Source: Actinacidiphila acidipaludis (GTDB taxonomy: Bacteria > Actinomycetota > Actinomycetes > Streptomycetales > Streptomycetaceae). From it: a stretch of 64,000 nt of DNA. The position numbers and the translations under genes are program-made. Where the stretch lies: assembly GCF_019890725.1 (NCBI RefSeq), contig NZ_JAINZZ010000013.1:79143-143142 (forward strand), read 5' to 3'. How positions within the stretch are numbered: position 1 is the stretch's first letter; every line of letters begins with the position of its first letter. The notes beneath the pieces are model-generated. The model saw only the letters and a list, made by a program, of their open reading frames with translations. It did no database searches and was not told the origin of the DNA. Shown here in pieces: positions 1-7,321 of the stretch.

Positions 1-1255
1 GCCGCTCCTTGGCCTGCGCGGCGTTCTCGCTGGCGCGGATGATCGCGATGACCTCGTCGATGTCGACCAGCGCCACCAGCAGGCCGTCGACCAGGTGCAG
101 GCGGTCGCGGCGCTTGGTGCGGCGGAACTCGCTGCGCCGGCGCACCACGGTGAAGCGGTGGTCGACGTAGACCTCCAGCAGCTCCTTGAGGCCGAGGGTC
201 AGCGGCTGGCCGTCCACCAGGGCCACGTTGTTGATGCCGAAGGAGTCCTCCATCGGCGTCAGGCGGTAGAGCTGCTCCAGCACGGCCTCGGGATTGAAGC
301 CGTTCTTGATCTCGATGACCAGGCGCAGGCCGTGGGCGCGGTCGGTCAGGTCCTTGACGTCGGCGATGCCCTGGAGCTTCTTCGCCCCGACCATGTCCTT
401 GATCTTGGCGATCACCTTCTCGGGGCCGACGTTGAACGGCAGTTCGGTGACGACCAGGCCCTTGCGGCGGGCGGTGACGTCCTCGACCGAGACGGTGGCG
501 CGGATCTTGAAGGTGCCGCGGCCGGACTCGTAGGCGTCCCTGATGCCCGACAGGCCGATGATCCGGCCGCCGGTGGGCAGGTCCGGGCCCGGCACGTGAC
601 GCATCAGCGCGTCGAGGTCGGCGTTGGGGTGGCGGATGAGGTGGCGGGCGGCGGCGATGACCTCGCCGAGGTTGTGCGGCGGCATGTTGGTGGCCATGCC
701 GACGGCGATCCCGGAGGCGCCGTTGACCAGCAGGTTCGGGTAGGCCGCCGGCAGGACGGACGGCTCGCGTTCCTGGCCGTCGTAGTTGGGCGCGAAGTCG
801 ACCGTGTCCTCGTCGATCGACTCGACCATCAGCTGCGCCGGGCCGGACATCCGGGCCTCGGTGTACCGCATGGCGGCGGGCATGTCGTCGAGCGAACCGA
901 AGTTGCCGTGGCCGTCGACGAGCGGCAGGCGCTGGGAGAACGGCTGCGCCATCCGCACCATCGCGTCGTAGATCGACGAGTCGCCGTGCGGGTGCAGCTT
1001 GCCCATCACCTCGCCCACGACACGGGCGCACTTGACGAAGCCGCGCTCGGGGCGCAGGCCCATCTCGTTCATCTGGTACACGATGCGGCGGTGCACCGGC
1101 TTCATGCCGTCGCGGGCGTCCGGCAGGGCGCGCGAGTAGATCACCGAGTAGGCGTACTCGAGGTACGAGCCCTGCATCTCGTCGACGACGTCGACGTCGA
1201 GGATGCGCTCCTCGAAGTCGTCGGGAGGCGGGGTCTTCGTCGTGCGGCGGGCCAT
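1..1255 (-). CDS. parC: DNA topoisomerase IV subunit A, N-terminal part (runs off window)
   Basis: Type IIA topoisomerase A subunit (ATP-dependent decatenation with ParE). The visible 418 residues begin [20 protein letters not shown] and carry the classic breakage-reunion core: [34 protein letters not shown], and the active-site region [10 protein letters not shown] with the DNA-linking Tyr. The opening sequence looks like the actinobacterial ParC type and not GyrA, which has a longer, different N-terminus. The ATG at 1255-1253 is preceded by GAAGGAG about 10 nt upstream. The C-terminal part lies beyond the window. It is divergent from the M16 peptidase operon, with a 260-bp shared upstream region. 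Confidence 0.93.
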   Translation of the reverse strand, partial: MARRTTKTPPPDDFEERILDVDVVDEMQGSYLEYAYSVIYSRALPDARDGMKPVHRRIVYQMNEMGLRPERGFVKCARVVGEVMGKLHPHGDSSIYDAMVRMAQPFSQRLPLVDGHGNFGSLDDMPAAMRYTEARMSGPAQLMVESIDEDTVDFAPNYDGQEREPSVLPAAYPNLLVNGASGIAVGMATNMPPHNLGEVIAAARHLIRHPNADLDALMRHVPGPDLPTGGRIIGLSGIRDAYESGRGTFKIRATVSVEDVTARRKGLVVTELPFNVGPEKVIAKIKDMVGAKKLQGIADVKDLTDRAHGLRLVIEIKNGFNPEAVLEQLYRLTPMEDSFGINNVALVDGQPLTLGLKELLEVYVDHRFTVVRRRSEFRRTKRRDRLHLVDGLLVALVDIDEVIAIIRASENAAQAKER

Positions 1256-1515
1256 CTCGGCGGCGCTCCTTCTTCCGATTGCCTTCCGGAACGGGTGTCC
1301 GGATCCTTCGGGGTGGACCGGTGGGCTGACGCGGACCATTGTGGACCGCACTACCGACAGCGCGTACGACGGCCCGTCCCGATCGAGGCCGTGCCGCCGT
1401 CCGCAGACCTCCAGGGTCTGTCGTGTGCGGGAACTTCGCGGATCCGCGGCACGCTTGCCTAGAGTGGCAGCACTCTACGCAGTCACGCAGCAGCGACCGG
1501 AAGGACAGCTTGCCC

Positions 1516-2931
1516 ATGGGTCACACGGCCTCCCCGGAGGCACACTCCAGCGGCCTGACAGCCACCGAGCACCGCCTGGCGAACGGCATGCGGGTGGTGC
1601 TCTCCGAGGACCACCTCACCCCGGTCGCGGCCGTGTGCCTCTGGTACGACGTCGGTTCACGCCACGAGGTCAAGGGTCGCACCGGCCTGGCCCACCTCTT
1701 CGAGCACCTGATGTTCCAGGGCTCGGCGAGTGTGCGGGGCAACGGTCACTTCGAACTGGTCCAGGGCGCCGGCGGGTCGCTCAACGGCACCACGAGCTTC
1801 GAACGCACCAACTACTTCGAGACGATGCCGGCCCACCAGGTCGAACTGGCCCTGTGGCTGGAGGCCGACCGGATGGGCAGCCTGCTCACCGCGCTGGACC
1901 AGCAGAGCCTGGACAACCAGCGGGACGTGGTCAAGAACGAGCGCCGCCAGCGGTACGACAACGTGCCCTACGGCACCGCGTTCGAGCGCCTGACGGCCCT
2001 GGCCTACCCCGAGCCGCACCCGTACCACCACACGCCGATCGGCTCGATGGCCGACCTGGACGCGGCCTCGCTGGAGGACGCGCAGGCGTTCTTCCGCACG
2101 TACTACGCGCCCGGCAACGCGGTGCTGGCGGTCGTCGGCGACATCGACTCCGCGCAGACGCTGGCCTGGGTCGAGAAGTACTTCGGATCCATCCCCGCGC
2201 ACGACGCCAAGCCGCAGCCGCGGGACGGCTCGCTGCCCGACGTGATGGGCGGGCAGCTGCGCGAGGTCGTCGAGGAGGACGTCCCCTCGCGCGCCCTCAT
2301 GGCGGCCTACCGGCTGCCCGAGGACGGCACGCGTGCGGGTGACGCCGCGGACCTGGCCTTGACGGTGCTGGGCGGCGGCGAGTCCTCCCGGCTGCACAAC
2401 CGCCTGGTGCGGCGCGACCGTACCGCGGTGACCGCCGGCTTCGGGCTGCTCCGGCTGGCCGGCGCGCCGTCGCTGGGCTGGCTGGACGTCAAGGCGTCCA
2501 GCGGGGTCGAACTGCCGGTCATCGAGGCCGCGGTCGACGAGGAGCTCGCCCGCTTCGCCGAGGAGGGCCCGACCGCCGAGGAGATGGAGCGGGCGCAGGC
2601 GCAGCTCGAACGCGAGTGGCTGGACCGGCTGGCGACGGTCGGCGGCCGCGCCGACGAACTGTGCCGGTTCGCCGTGCTGTTCGGCGACCCGCAGCTCGCG
2701 CTGACCGCGGTCGACCGGGTGCTGTCCGTCACCCCGGACGAGGTCAAGGCGGTCGCCGCCGCCCGGCTGCGCCCCGACAACCGGGCCGTCCTGGTCTACG
2801 AGCCGACCGGCGGCTCCGCCGAGGCCGAGGAGCAGGACACCGACGAGCCGGACATCGACGAGCAGGCCGTCGTCGAGGCCGGCGACATGACGCAGGGCGG
2901 CGCCGGCGAGAACGAGGAGGGTCAGCTGTGA
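1516..2931 (+). CDS. M16 family zinc metallopeptidase, catalytic subunit
   Basis: A 471-residue member of the processing-peptidase/PqqL-like M16B family. The inverted zinc motif HLFEH is present (His60, Glu63, His64), with the likely third ligand Glu in VVKNERRQRY near residue 142, so this is the metal-binding catalytic partner. An N-terminal M16 domain is followed by the inactive-type C-terminal M16 domain. The last ~35 residues are an acidic tail. The ATG at 1516 has GGAAGGA 10 nt upstream; an in-frame TTG at 1510 is the alternative. There is no signal peptide, so it is presumably cytoplasmic. Its TGA overlaps a GTG that opens a 31-codon ORF leading into the second M16 gene. The two subunits probably act as a heterodimer. 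Confidence 0.93.
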   Translation: MGHTASPEAHSSGLTATEHRLANGMRVVLSEDHLTPVAAVCLWYDVGSRHEVKGRTGLAHLFEHLMFQGSASVRGNGHFELVQGAGGSLNGTTSFERTNYFETMPAHQVELALWLEADRMGSLLTALDQQSLDNQRDVVKNERRQRYDNVPYGTAFERLTALAYPEPHPYHHTPIGSMADLDAASLEDAQAFFRTYYAPGNAVLAVVGDIDSAQTLAWVEKYFGSIPAHDAKPQPRDGSLPDVMGGQLREVVEEDVPSRALMAAYRLPEDGTRAGDAADLALTVLGGGESSRLHNRLVRRDRTAVTAGFGLLRLAGAPSLGWLDVKASSGVELPVIEAAVDEELARFAEEGPTAEEMERAQAQLEREWLDRLATVGGRADELCRFAVLFGDPQLALTAVDRVLSVTPDEVKAVAAARLRPDNRAVLVYEPTGGSAEAEEQDTDEPDIDEQAVVEAGDMTQGGAGENEEGQL

Positions 2932-3023
2932 GCGACGCACGCGAGGCCACCGGCGCGCGCATGGCGGCGTGCCCCGCAGGCTCATGCCGAGCGGGCGGAG
3001 AAGCGAACGAGGAGACGCTGTGA
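2928..3023 (+). CDS. 31-residue coupled mini-ORF between the two M16 genes
   Basis: GTG at 2928 overlaps the TGA of the upstream peptidase (GTGA), and this ORF's own TGA (3021-3023) overlaps the GTG start of the next peptidase in the same manner. The peptide starts MSDAREATGARMAACPAG and ends GEANEETL. Both junctions carry a similar block (AACGAGGAG a few bases before GTGA), as if the coupling site had been duplicated. It has no recognisable domain. It may be a real small protein, a translation-relay device, or simply a by-product of the duplication. Confidence 0.4.
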   Translation: MSDAREATGARMAACPAGSCRAGGEANEETL

Positions 3024-4402
3024 GTGAGGCTTCCGTCATGACGTTCCACCCGCAGCCGCAGGCCGGTGAGCCGCGGCCGTGGGCGTTCCCCGCACCGGAG
3101 CGCGGCACCCTGGGCAACGGGATCACGCTGCTCACCAGCCACCGTCCCGGCCAGCAGGTGATCGCGGTCGAGGTGCTGCTCGACGCGCCGCTGGACGCCG
3201 AGCCCGCCGGTCTCGACGGCGTCGGCACCATCATGGCCCGGGCGCTGTCCGAGGGCACCGACCAGCACACCGCCGAGGAGTTCGCGGCCGAGCTGGAGCG
3301 CTGCGGCGCCACGCTGGACGCCCACGCCGACCACCCCGGGGTGCGGGTCTCCCTGGAGGTGCCGGCCCGCCGGTTCGACCGCGCGCTGGAACTGCTGGCC
3401 GAGGCGCTGCGCAGCCCCGCGTTCCCCGAGGACGAGGTCAAGCGCCTGGTCGCCAACCGGCTCGACGAGATCCCGCACGAGCTGGCCAACCCCGCTCGGC
3501 GCGCGGCCATGGCGCTGTCCAAGGAGCTGTTCCCGGCCGAGCTGCGCTGCTCGCGGCCGCGGCAGGGTACCGAGGAGACCGTCCGGGCGATCGACGCCAA
3601 GGCGGTGCGCGCGTTCTACGACACCCATGTGCGGCCGTCCACGGCCACCGCGGTCGTCGTCGGCGACCTCACCGGGATCGACGCGGCGGCGCTGCTGGAC
3701 GAGACGCTCGGCCAGTGGACCGGCGGCGCCGGTCAGGCCCGCCCGCGCCCGGTGATCACCGCCGACGACACCGCCCGCGTGGTGATCGTCGACCGGCCGG
3801 GCTCGGTGCAGACCCAGATGCTCATCGGCCGGACCGGTCCCGACCGGCAGGACCAGGTGTGGGCCGCGCAGGTCCTCGGCACATACTGCCTGGGCGGCAC
3901 CCTGACGTCCCGCCTGGACCGCGTGCTGCGTGAGGAGAAGGGCTACACCTACGGCGTGCGCGCCTTCGCGCAGGTGCTGCTGTCGTCCGCCGACGGCACC
4001 GGCGCCGCGCTGCTGGCCATCAGCGGCTCGGTGGCCACCGAGGTGACGGGTCCCGCGCTCGCCGACACCTGGCAGGTCATCCGCACGCTCGCCGAGGGCG
4101 GCCTCACCGACGACGAACGCGACGTCGCCGTGCAGAACCTGGTGGGCGTGGCGCCGCTGCGCTACGAGACGGCGGCCGCGGTCGCCGGCACGCTGGCCGA
4201 CCAGGTCGAGCAGCAGCTGCCGGACGACTTCCAGGCGCGCCTGTACGCACGGCTGGCCGCGACCGGCACCGTCGAGGCGACCGCCGCCGTGGTCAACGCC
4301 TTCCCGCTGGACCGGATGGTGGTGGTCCTGGTCGGTGACGCCGCGCAGATCGCCGAGCCGGTCCGCGAGCTGGGCATCGGCCCGGTGACCGTCGTGTCCT
4401 GA
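3020..4402 (+). CDS. M16 family peptidase-like protein, non-catalytic partner subunit
   Basis: 460 residues with the M16 fold but no HxxEH: the equivalent region reads RALSEGTDQHTAEEF, so it cannot bind zinc in the usual way. It keeps the glycine-rich/Arg-Tyr segment LREEKGYTYGVRAF, typical of the substrate-holding alpha-type subunit. This pairing (one HxxEH subunit followed by one without it) is the known arrangement of bacterial two-gene M16B peptidases. The GTG start at 3020 overlaps the preceding 31-codon ORF by 4 bp and has GAGGAG 5-6 nt upstream; a later ATG at 3038 is possible. A terminator follows. Confidence 0.92.
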   Translation: MSEASVMTFHPQPQAGEPRPWAFPAPERGTLGNGITLLTSHRPGQQVIAVEVLLDAPLDAEPAGLDGVGTIMARALSEGTDQHTAEEFAAELERCGATLDAHADHPGVRVSLEVPARRFDRALELLAEALRSPAFPEDEVKRLVANRLDEIPHELANPARRAAMALSKELFPAELRCSRPRQGTEETVRAIDAKAVRAFYDTHVRPSTATAVVVGDLTGIDAAALLDETLGQWTGGAGQARPRPVITADDTARVVIVDRPGSVQTQMLIGRTGPDRQDQVWAAQVLGTYCLGGTLTSRLDRVLREEKGYTYGVRAFAQVLLSSADGTGAALLAISGSVATEVTGPALADTWQVIRTLAEGGLTDDERDVAVQNLVGVAPLRYETAAAVAGTLADQVEQQLPDDFQARLYARLAATGTVEATAAVVNAFPLDRMVVVLVGDAAQIAEPVRELGIGPVTVVS

Positions 4403-4451
4403 CACCGACGCCTTCGCCGGCGCCTGCGGGCGCCGTGCGACCGTGTGGGGG

Positions 4452-4486
4452 AGCCCCGGTGCCGCCTTTCGGGTGGCGCCGGGGCT
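4452..4486 (+). terminator. Hairpin terminator after the M16 operon
   Basis: The arm AGCCCCGGTGCCGCC pairs with GGGTGGCGCCGGGGCT across a short T-rich loop, with two G-T wobble pairs. It sits 50 bp after the second M16 stop codon and before the riboswitch leader. Confidence 0.75.
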
Positions 4487-4682
4487 TCGTCCGTCCGGGC
4501 ATGAAGTACCCAGGGTTCTATGTCCTGTTGTGACCGTTTTGGTGTGCCGCGAGGCGTGTGTGGCGTGCGCTACATATCGACTGATCTGCTTGGTGTTCTT
4601 CCGGCGGCCCGGATAGCGTCAACGCTCGTCCGTCCCGCAGGGGCGGCGCCGCCCGGCCGCGTCCGGGCCCACATCTGCACAT

Positions 4683-4840
4683 CGCCGAGTCCCCGTCCTT
4701 GGGGAGCCGGGGACCCCCCTCCTGCCGCCGTGGCGGCCCGAGGTTCTCCCCCGGGGTGAATCGGGAGCTCTCGCCGCCAGCGGCGCGGGCGCCCGTAGGA
4801 GACCTTCCTGCTCCGAACCCGTCAGCTAACCCGGTAGGCG
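4683..4840 (+). promoter_or_regulatory. Cyclic di-AMP riboswitch (ydaO-yuaA type)
   Basis: The leader contains the hallmark conserved pieces in the right order: CCGGGGACCC (about 4708), GGGGTGAATCGGG (about 4752), then CCGAACCCGTCAGCTAACCC (4813-4832) ending GGTAGGCG at 4840. CGCC near 4683 can pair with GGCG at 4837-4840 to close P1. In streptomycetes this riboswitch class precedes cell-wall hydrolase genes, where c-di-AMP lowers expression (established for rpfA-type genes). The AAAGGAG ribosome binding site at 4851-4857 can pair with CCTCC just before the ATG, so a small SD-masking hairpin may also contribute. Family assignment is confident; exact boundaries are approximate. Confidence 0.9.
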
Positions 4841-4868
4841 AGAAGGAAGGAAAGGAGCGACGCCTCCT

Positions 4869-5780
4869 ATGGCGTTCCGCGTTCGCCCCGCCCTGCGCGG
4901 GAAGCACCGGCGTCGGCAGCCCGTGCGCACCGCCGCCACCCTGGCCGGTGTCGCCGTGATCGCCGGCGCCGGCGCGTTCGGTGCCAGTGCGATGGCCGGC
5001 CCGGACCACCACCACGCGGTCGCCACGGCGGCCGCGAAGAAGAACGTCCTGACCCAGGCCGCTTCGGTCACCGGCTCGCTGGCCAACAGCTTCTCCGCCC
5101 AGGCCGATGTCCAGCGCACCGTGGCCAACACCGCGCACGAGCAGGCGGACCAGGCCCGCGCGGAGGCCGCCGCCGAGGCCAAGGCGAAGGCAGCCAAGGC
5201 CGCCGCCGCCGCGAAGGCGAAGGCCAAGGCCGCCGCCGAGGCCAAGGCGAAGGCCGCCGCCGGTGCGAAGGCCCAGGCCAGGGCCGCCGCGGCCAAGGCC
5301 GCCGCCCAGGCGCAGAGCGCCCGCGCCACCCAGGCGCCCGTGACCGCCGCCCCCCAGGCCAAGGCCGCCGCGGACACCGGCTGGACCAAGCCGGTCGACG
5401 CCGCCATCGGCACGCCGTACCACCAGGCGGGCTCCAACTGGTCCAGCGGCTACCACACCGGCGTCGACTTCCTGGTGGACTCCGGCACCCCGGTGCACTC
5501 GGTCGCCGCGGGCGTGGTCGTCTCGGCCGGCGCGGACGGCGCCTACGGCAACGACGTGATCATCAAGCACGCCGACGGGATGTACACGCTCTACGGCCAC
5601 CTGACCGAGCCGCTGGTGTCGGCCGGGCAGACGGTGACCGAGGGCCAGGAGATCGGCATCTCCGGCGCCACCGGCAACGTCACGGGCCCGCACCTGCACT
5701 TCGAGGTGCGCACCACCCCGGACTACGGCTCGGACGTCGACCCGATCGCGTACCTGGCCAAGCACGGCGTCACGGTCTGA
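4869..5780 (+). CDS. Secreted M23 family metalloendopeptidase (cell-wall hydrolase)
   Basis: 303 residues. A basic N-terminus and hydrophobic segment (about residues 20-45) form a signal peptide or anchor. A long Ala/Lys-rich low-complexity helical linker (about 85-165) follows, then a C-terminal LytM/M23 domain. The zinc and catalytic residues are visible in YHTGVDFLV, TLYGHL and HLHFEV. Such enzymes cut peptide cross-bridges in peptidoglycan. The linker has many AKAKAAAEAKAKA-like repeats and probably spans or binds the wall. The ATG follows AAAGGAG by 11 nt. Expression is probably under the c-di-AMP riboswitch directly upstream, linking wall turnover to osmotic and potassium signalling. 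Confidence 0.93.
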   Translation: MAFRVRPALRGKHRRRQPVRTAATLAGVAVIAGAGAFGASAMAGPDHHHAVATAAAKKNVLTQAASVTGSLANSFSAQADVQRTVANTAHEQADQARAEAAAEAKAKAAKAAAAAKAKAKAAAEAKAKAAAGAKAQARAAAAKAAAQAQSARATQAPVTAAPQAKAAADTGWTKPVDAAIGTPYHQAGSNWSSGYHTGVDFLVDSGTPVHSVAAGVVVSAGADGAYGNDVIIKHADGMYTLYGHLTEPLVSAGQTVTEGQEIGISGATGNVTGPHLHFEVRTTPDYGSDVDPIAYLAKHGVTV

Positions 5781-5867
5781 CGCCCACCACGCGTCCGCCA
5801 GGACGCCTCGCCCGGCCGCCGCGCCGGGCACCCCGCACGGCACGTCCGCCCACCGGTCGCGCCGGGC

Positions 5868-5902
5868 GCGAAGGCCCCGGCTCTGCCAGCCGGGGCCTTC
5901 GC
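5868..5902 (+). terminator. Perfect 15-bp hairpin after the M23 gene
   Basis: GCGAAGGCCCCGGCT pairs perfectly with AGCCGGGGCCTTCGC around a 5-nt loop. It has no marked U tract, as is common for streptomycete terminators. Confidence 0.8.
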
Positions 5903-6040
5903 GTGTCCGGACCACCCGTTCCGCCCGCGGCGCGGAAAATCCCGCAATTCACGTCCCGCTTTCCCGATTCCCGCCACTCTGGAATAGAGTCGCGGCACAA
6001 TACGGGGGAGGGAACGGAGTTCTGCGATGCGGAATCGGAT

Positions 6041-6715
6041 GTGAACGGGGCGGACGGCGCGGGACGGCGCGTTTCCGCCCATGTGGTGTGCGCGGCGATC
6101 CGTGACGACATCGTCGCCGGCTATTTCCCGCCGGGCGGCCGGCTGACCGAGGAACTGCTCGCCCGGCGCTACGGGGTCTCGCGGGTCCCGGTGCGCGAGG
6201 CGCTGCGCACGCTGGAGTCCGAGGGCTTCGTCCGCACGCGCCGGCACGCCGGGGCGTCGGTGGCCGAGCCGACCGAGCAGGAGGCCGCGGACCTGCTGGA
6301 GATGCGCCGTCTGCTGGAGCCGCTGGGCGCGGCCCGGGCCGCGCAGCGCCGCACCGAGGCTCATCTGAAGGTGCTGCGCGGGCTGGTCAGACTGGGTCAG
6401 GAGCGCGCGGAGCAGGGGCATGCGGCGGATCTGGCGTCACTGAACGGCTGGTTCCACGAGACGCTCGCCCAGGCCTCGGGCAGCCCGACGCTGGCGGCCC
6501 TGATCACCCAGCTCCGGCACAAGATCGCCTGGGTGTACGGCGACGACGGGACCGCGCGGGCCGGCGCGGCCTGGGGTGAGCACGCCGCCATCGTGGACGC
6601 GGTGGCCCGCGGGGACGCCGAGCGGGCCCGCGGGCTGGCGGCGCTCCACGCCGAGCGGGCGTCCGCCGTGAGAACCCTGAAACATCCCGTCAACGCGGCG
6701 CGGCGCCGCGCTTAA
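6041..6715 (+). CDS. GntR family transcriptional regulator (FadR/FCD subfamily)
   Basis: About 224 residues from the GTG at 6041. The winged HTH has the GntR signature GGRLTEELLARRYGVSRVPV followed by REALRTLESEGFV. The FCD effector domain follows, with helices containing the metal-ligand histidines (NGWFHETL, WGEHAAIVDAV, AALHAE). It probably senses a carboxylic acid or similar metabolite. The start is uncertain because the frame is open from 5903 and no strong SD precedes the GTG. TAGAGT near 5994 may be the -10 box. It is convergent with ptsH across a shared terminator, so it is not co-transcribed with it. Confidence 0.85.
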   Translation: MNGADGAGRRVSAHVVCAAIRDDIVAGYFPPGGRLTEELLARRYGVSRVPVREALRTLESEGFVRTRRHAGASVAEPTEQEAADLLEMRRLLEPLGAARAAQRRTEAHLKVLRGLVRLGQERAEQGHAADLASLNGWFHETLAQASGSPTLAALITQLRHKIAWVYGDDGTARAGAAWGEHAAIVDAVARGDAERARGLAALHAERASAVRTLKHPVNAARRRA

Positions 6716-6789
6716 CACGCCCGTCGTATACAAGAGAGAAGGCGGCGTGAAAAACCCGCCCTGGAACAGGGCCGCTTTCTCACGGAAAA

Positions 6790-6828
6790 GCGGGGCCGGG
6801 TGATCCATGGAGGATCACCCGGCCCCGC
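6790..6828. terminator. Bidirectional 17-bp hairpin between gntR-type gene and ptsH
   Basis: GCGGGGCCGGGTGATCC pairs perfectly with its complement at 6812-6828 around ATGGA. AAAA just left of it gives a U tract for the minus-strand ptsH transcript. Confidence 0.88.
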
Positions 6829-6885
6829 CGAATTCCGCTGCCCGATTTCGTCACGGGCGTGCGGGGAATTCCCTTGCCGAAACCG

Positions 6886-7167
6886 TCAGACGGTCTCGGG
6901 CAGTTCTTCCAGGCCCTCCGCGACCAGCTTGGCGAGCCGGTCCAGCGCGACCTCGGCGCCCTCGGCCTCGGAGGCCAGAACGACTTCCTCGCCGCCCTGG
7001 GCGCCCAGGCCCAGCACCGCCAGCATGGACGCGGCGTTGACCGGCGTGCCGTCGGCCTTGGCGATGGTGACGGGGACGCCCGCGGCCGTTGCCGCGCGGA
7101 CGAAGATGGACGCCGGGCGGGCGTGGAGGCCCTCCGCCCAGCCGACGTTGACGCGGCGCTCAGCCAT
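6886..7167 (-). CDS. ptsH: Phosphocarrier protein HPr of the sugar phosphotransferase system
   Basis: 93 residues, normal HPr length. GLHARPAS places the phospho-accepting His at residue 15, and VNAASMLAVLGLG aligns with the Ser46 region, although actinobacteria generally lack HPr kinase. HPr passes phosphate from enzyme I to the sugar-specific IIA proteins. The ATG is preceded by GAAGGG at 7 nt. A DasR-like operator lies 34 bp upstream of the start, in line with the known control of pts genes by the N-acetylglucosamine regulator DasR. It is a single gene ending at a bidirectional terminator. Confidence 0.97.
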   Translation of the reverse strand: MAERRVNVGWAEGLHARPASIFVRAATAAGVPVTIAKADGTPVNAASMLAVLGLGAQGGEEVVLASEAEGAEVALDRLAKLVAEGLEELPETV

Positions 7168-7200
7168 GGTGTTGCCCTTCGATCAGTGACAGTGGTTCGC

Positions 7201-7216
7201 AGTTGTCTAGACCAGT
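7201..7216. promoter_or_regulatory. DasR-responsive element (dre)-like operator
   Basis: AGTTGTCTAGACCAGT matches the dre consensus ACTGGTCTAGACCACT at 13 of 16 positions, including the whole central GTCTAGACCA. It lies in the ptsH / GNAT-ACS divergent promoter region, upstream of ptsH. The functional link to ptsH fits published DasR regulation of pts genes; any effect on the divergent gene is inference. Confidence 0.75.
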
Positions 7217-7308
7217 TAAACACGACCGGGGCAGTACCCGGGACCGGCGGTCGTACTGCCCCCAGCCTGCCCCCAACGCGTCTGCCGCGCGAGCAGGCCA
7301 CGCCCGCT

Positions 7309-7314
7309 TACGCT
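7309..7314 (+). promoter_or_regulatory. -10 box TACGCT, leaderless start for the GNAT/ACS gene
   Basis: TACGCT ends 7 nt before the ATG at 7322, placing the transcription start at or next to the start codon. There is no good SD. Confidence 0.5.
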
Positions 7315-7321
7315 GGGGGCC

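Noticed and set aside
1657..3600. Very long antisense open frames (here and opposite GH3, kdpD, GH27)
   Set aside because: Expected shadows of GC-rich coding DNA; products rich in Arg/Gly/His without domains.
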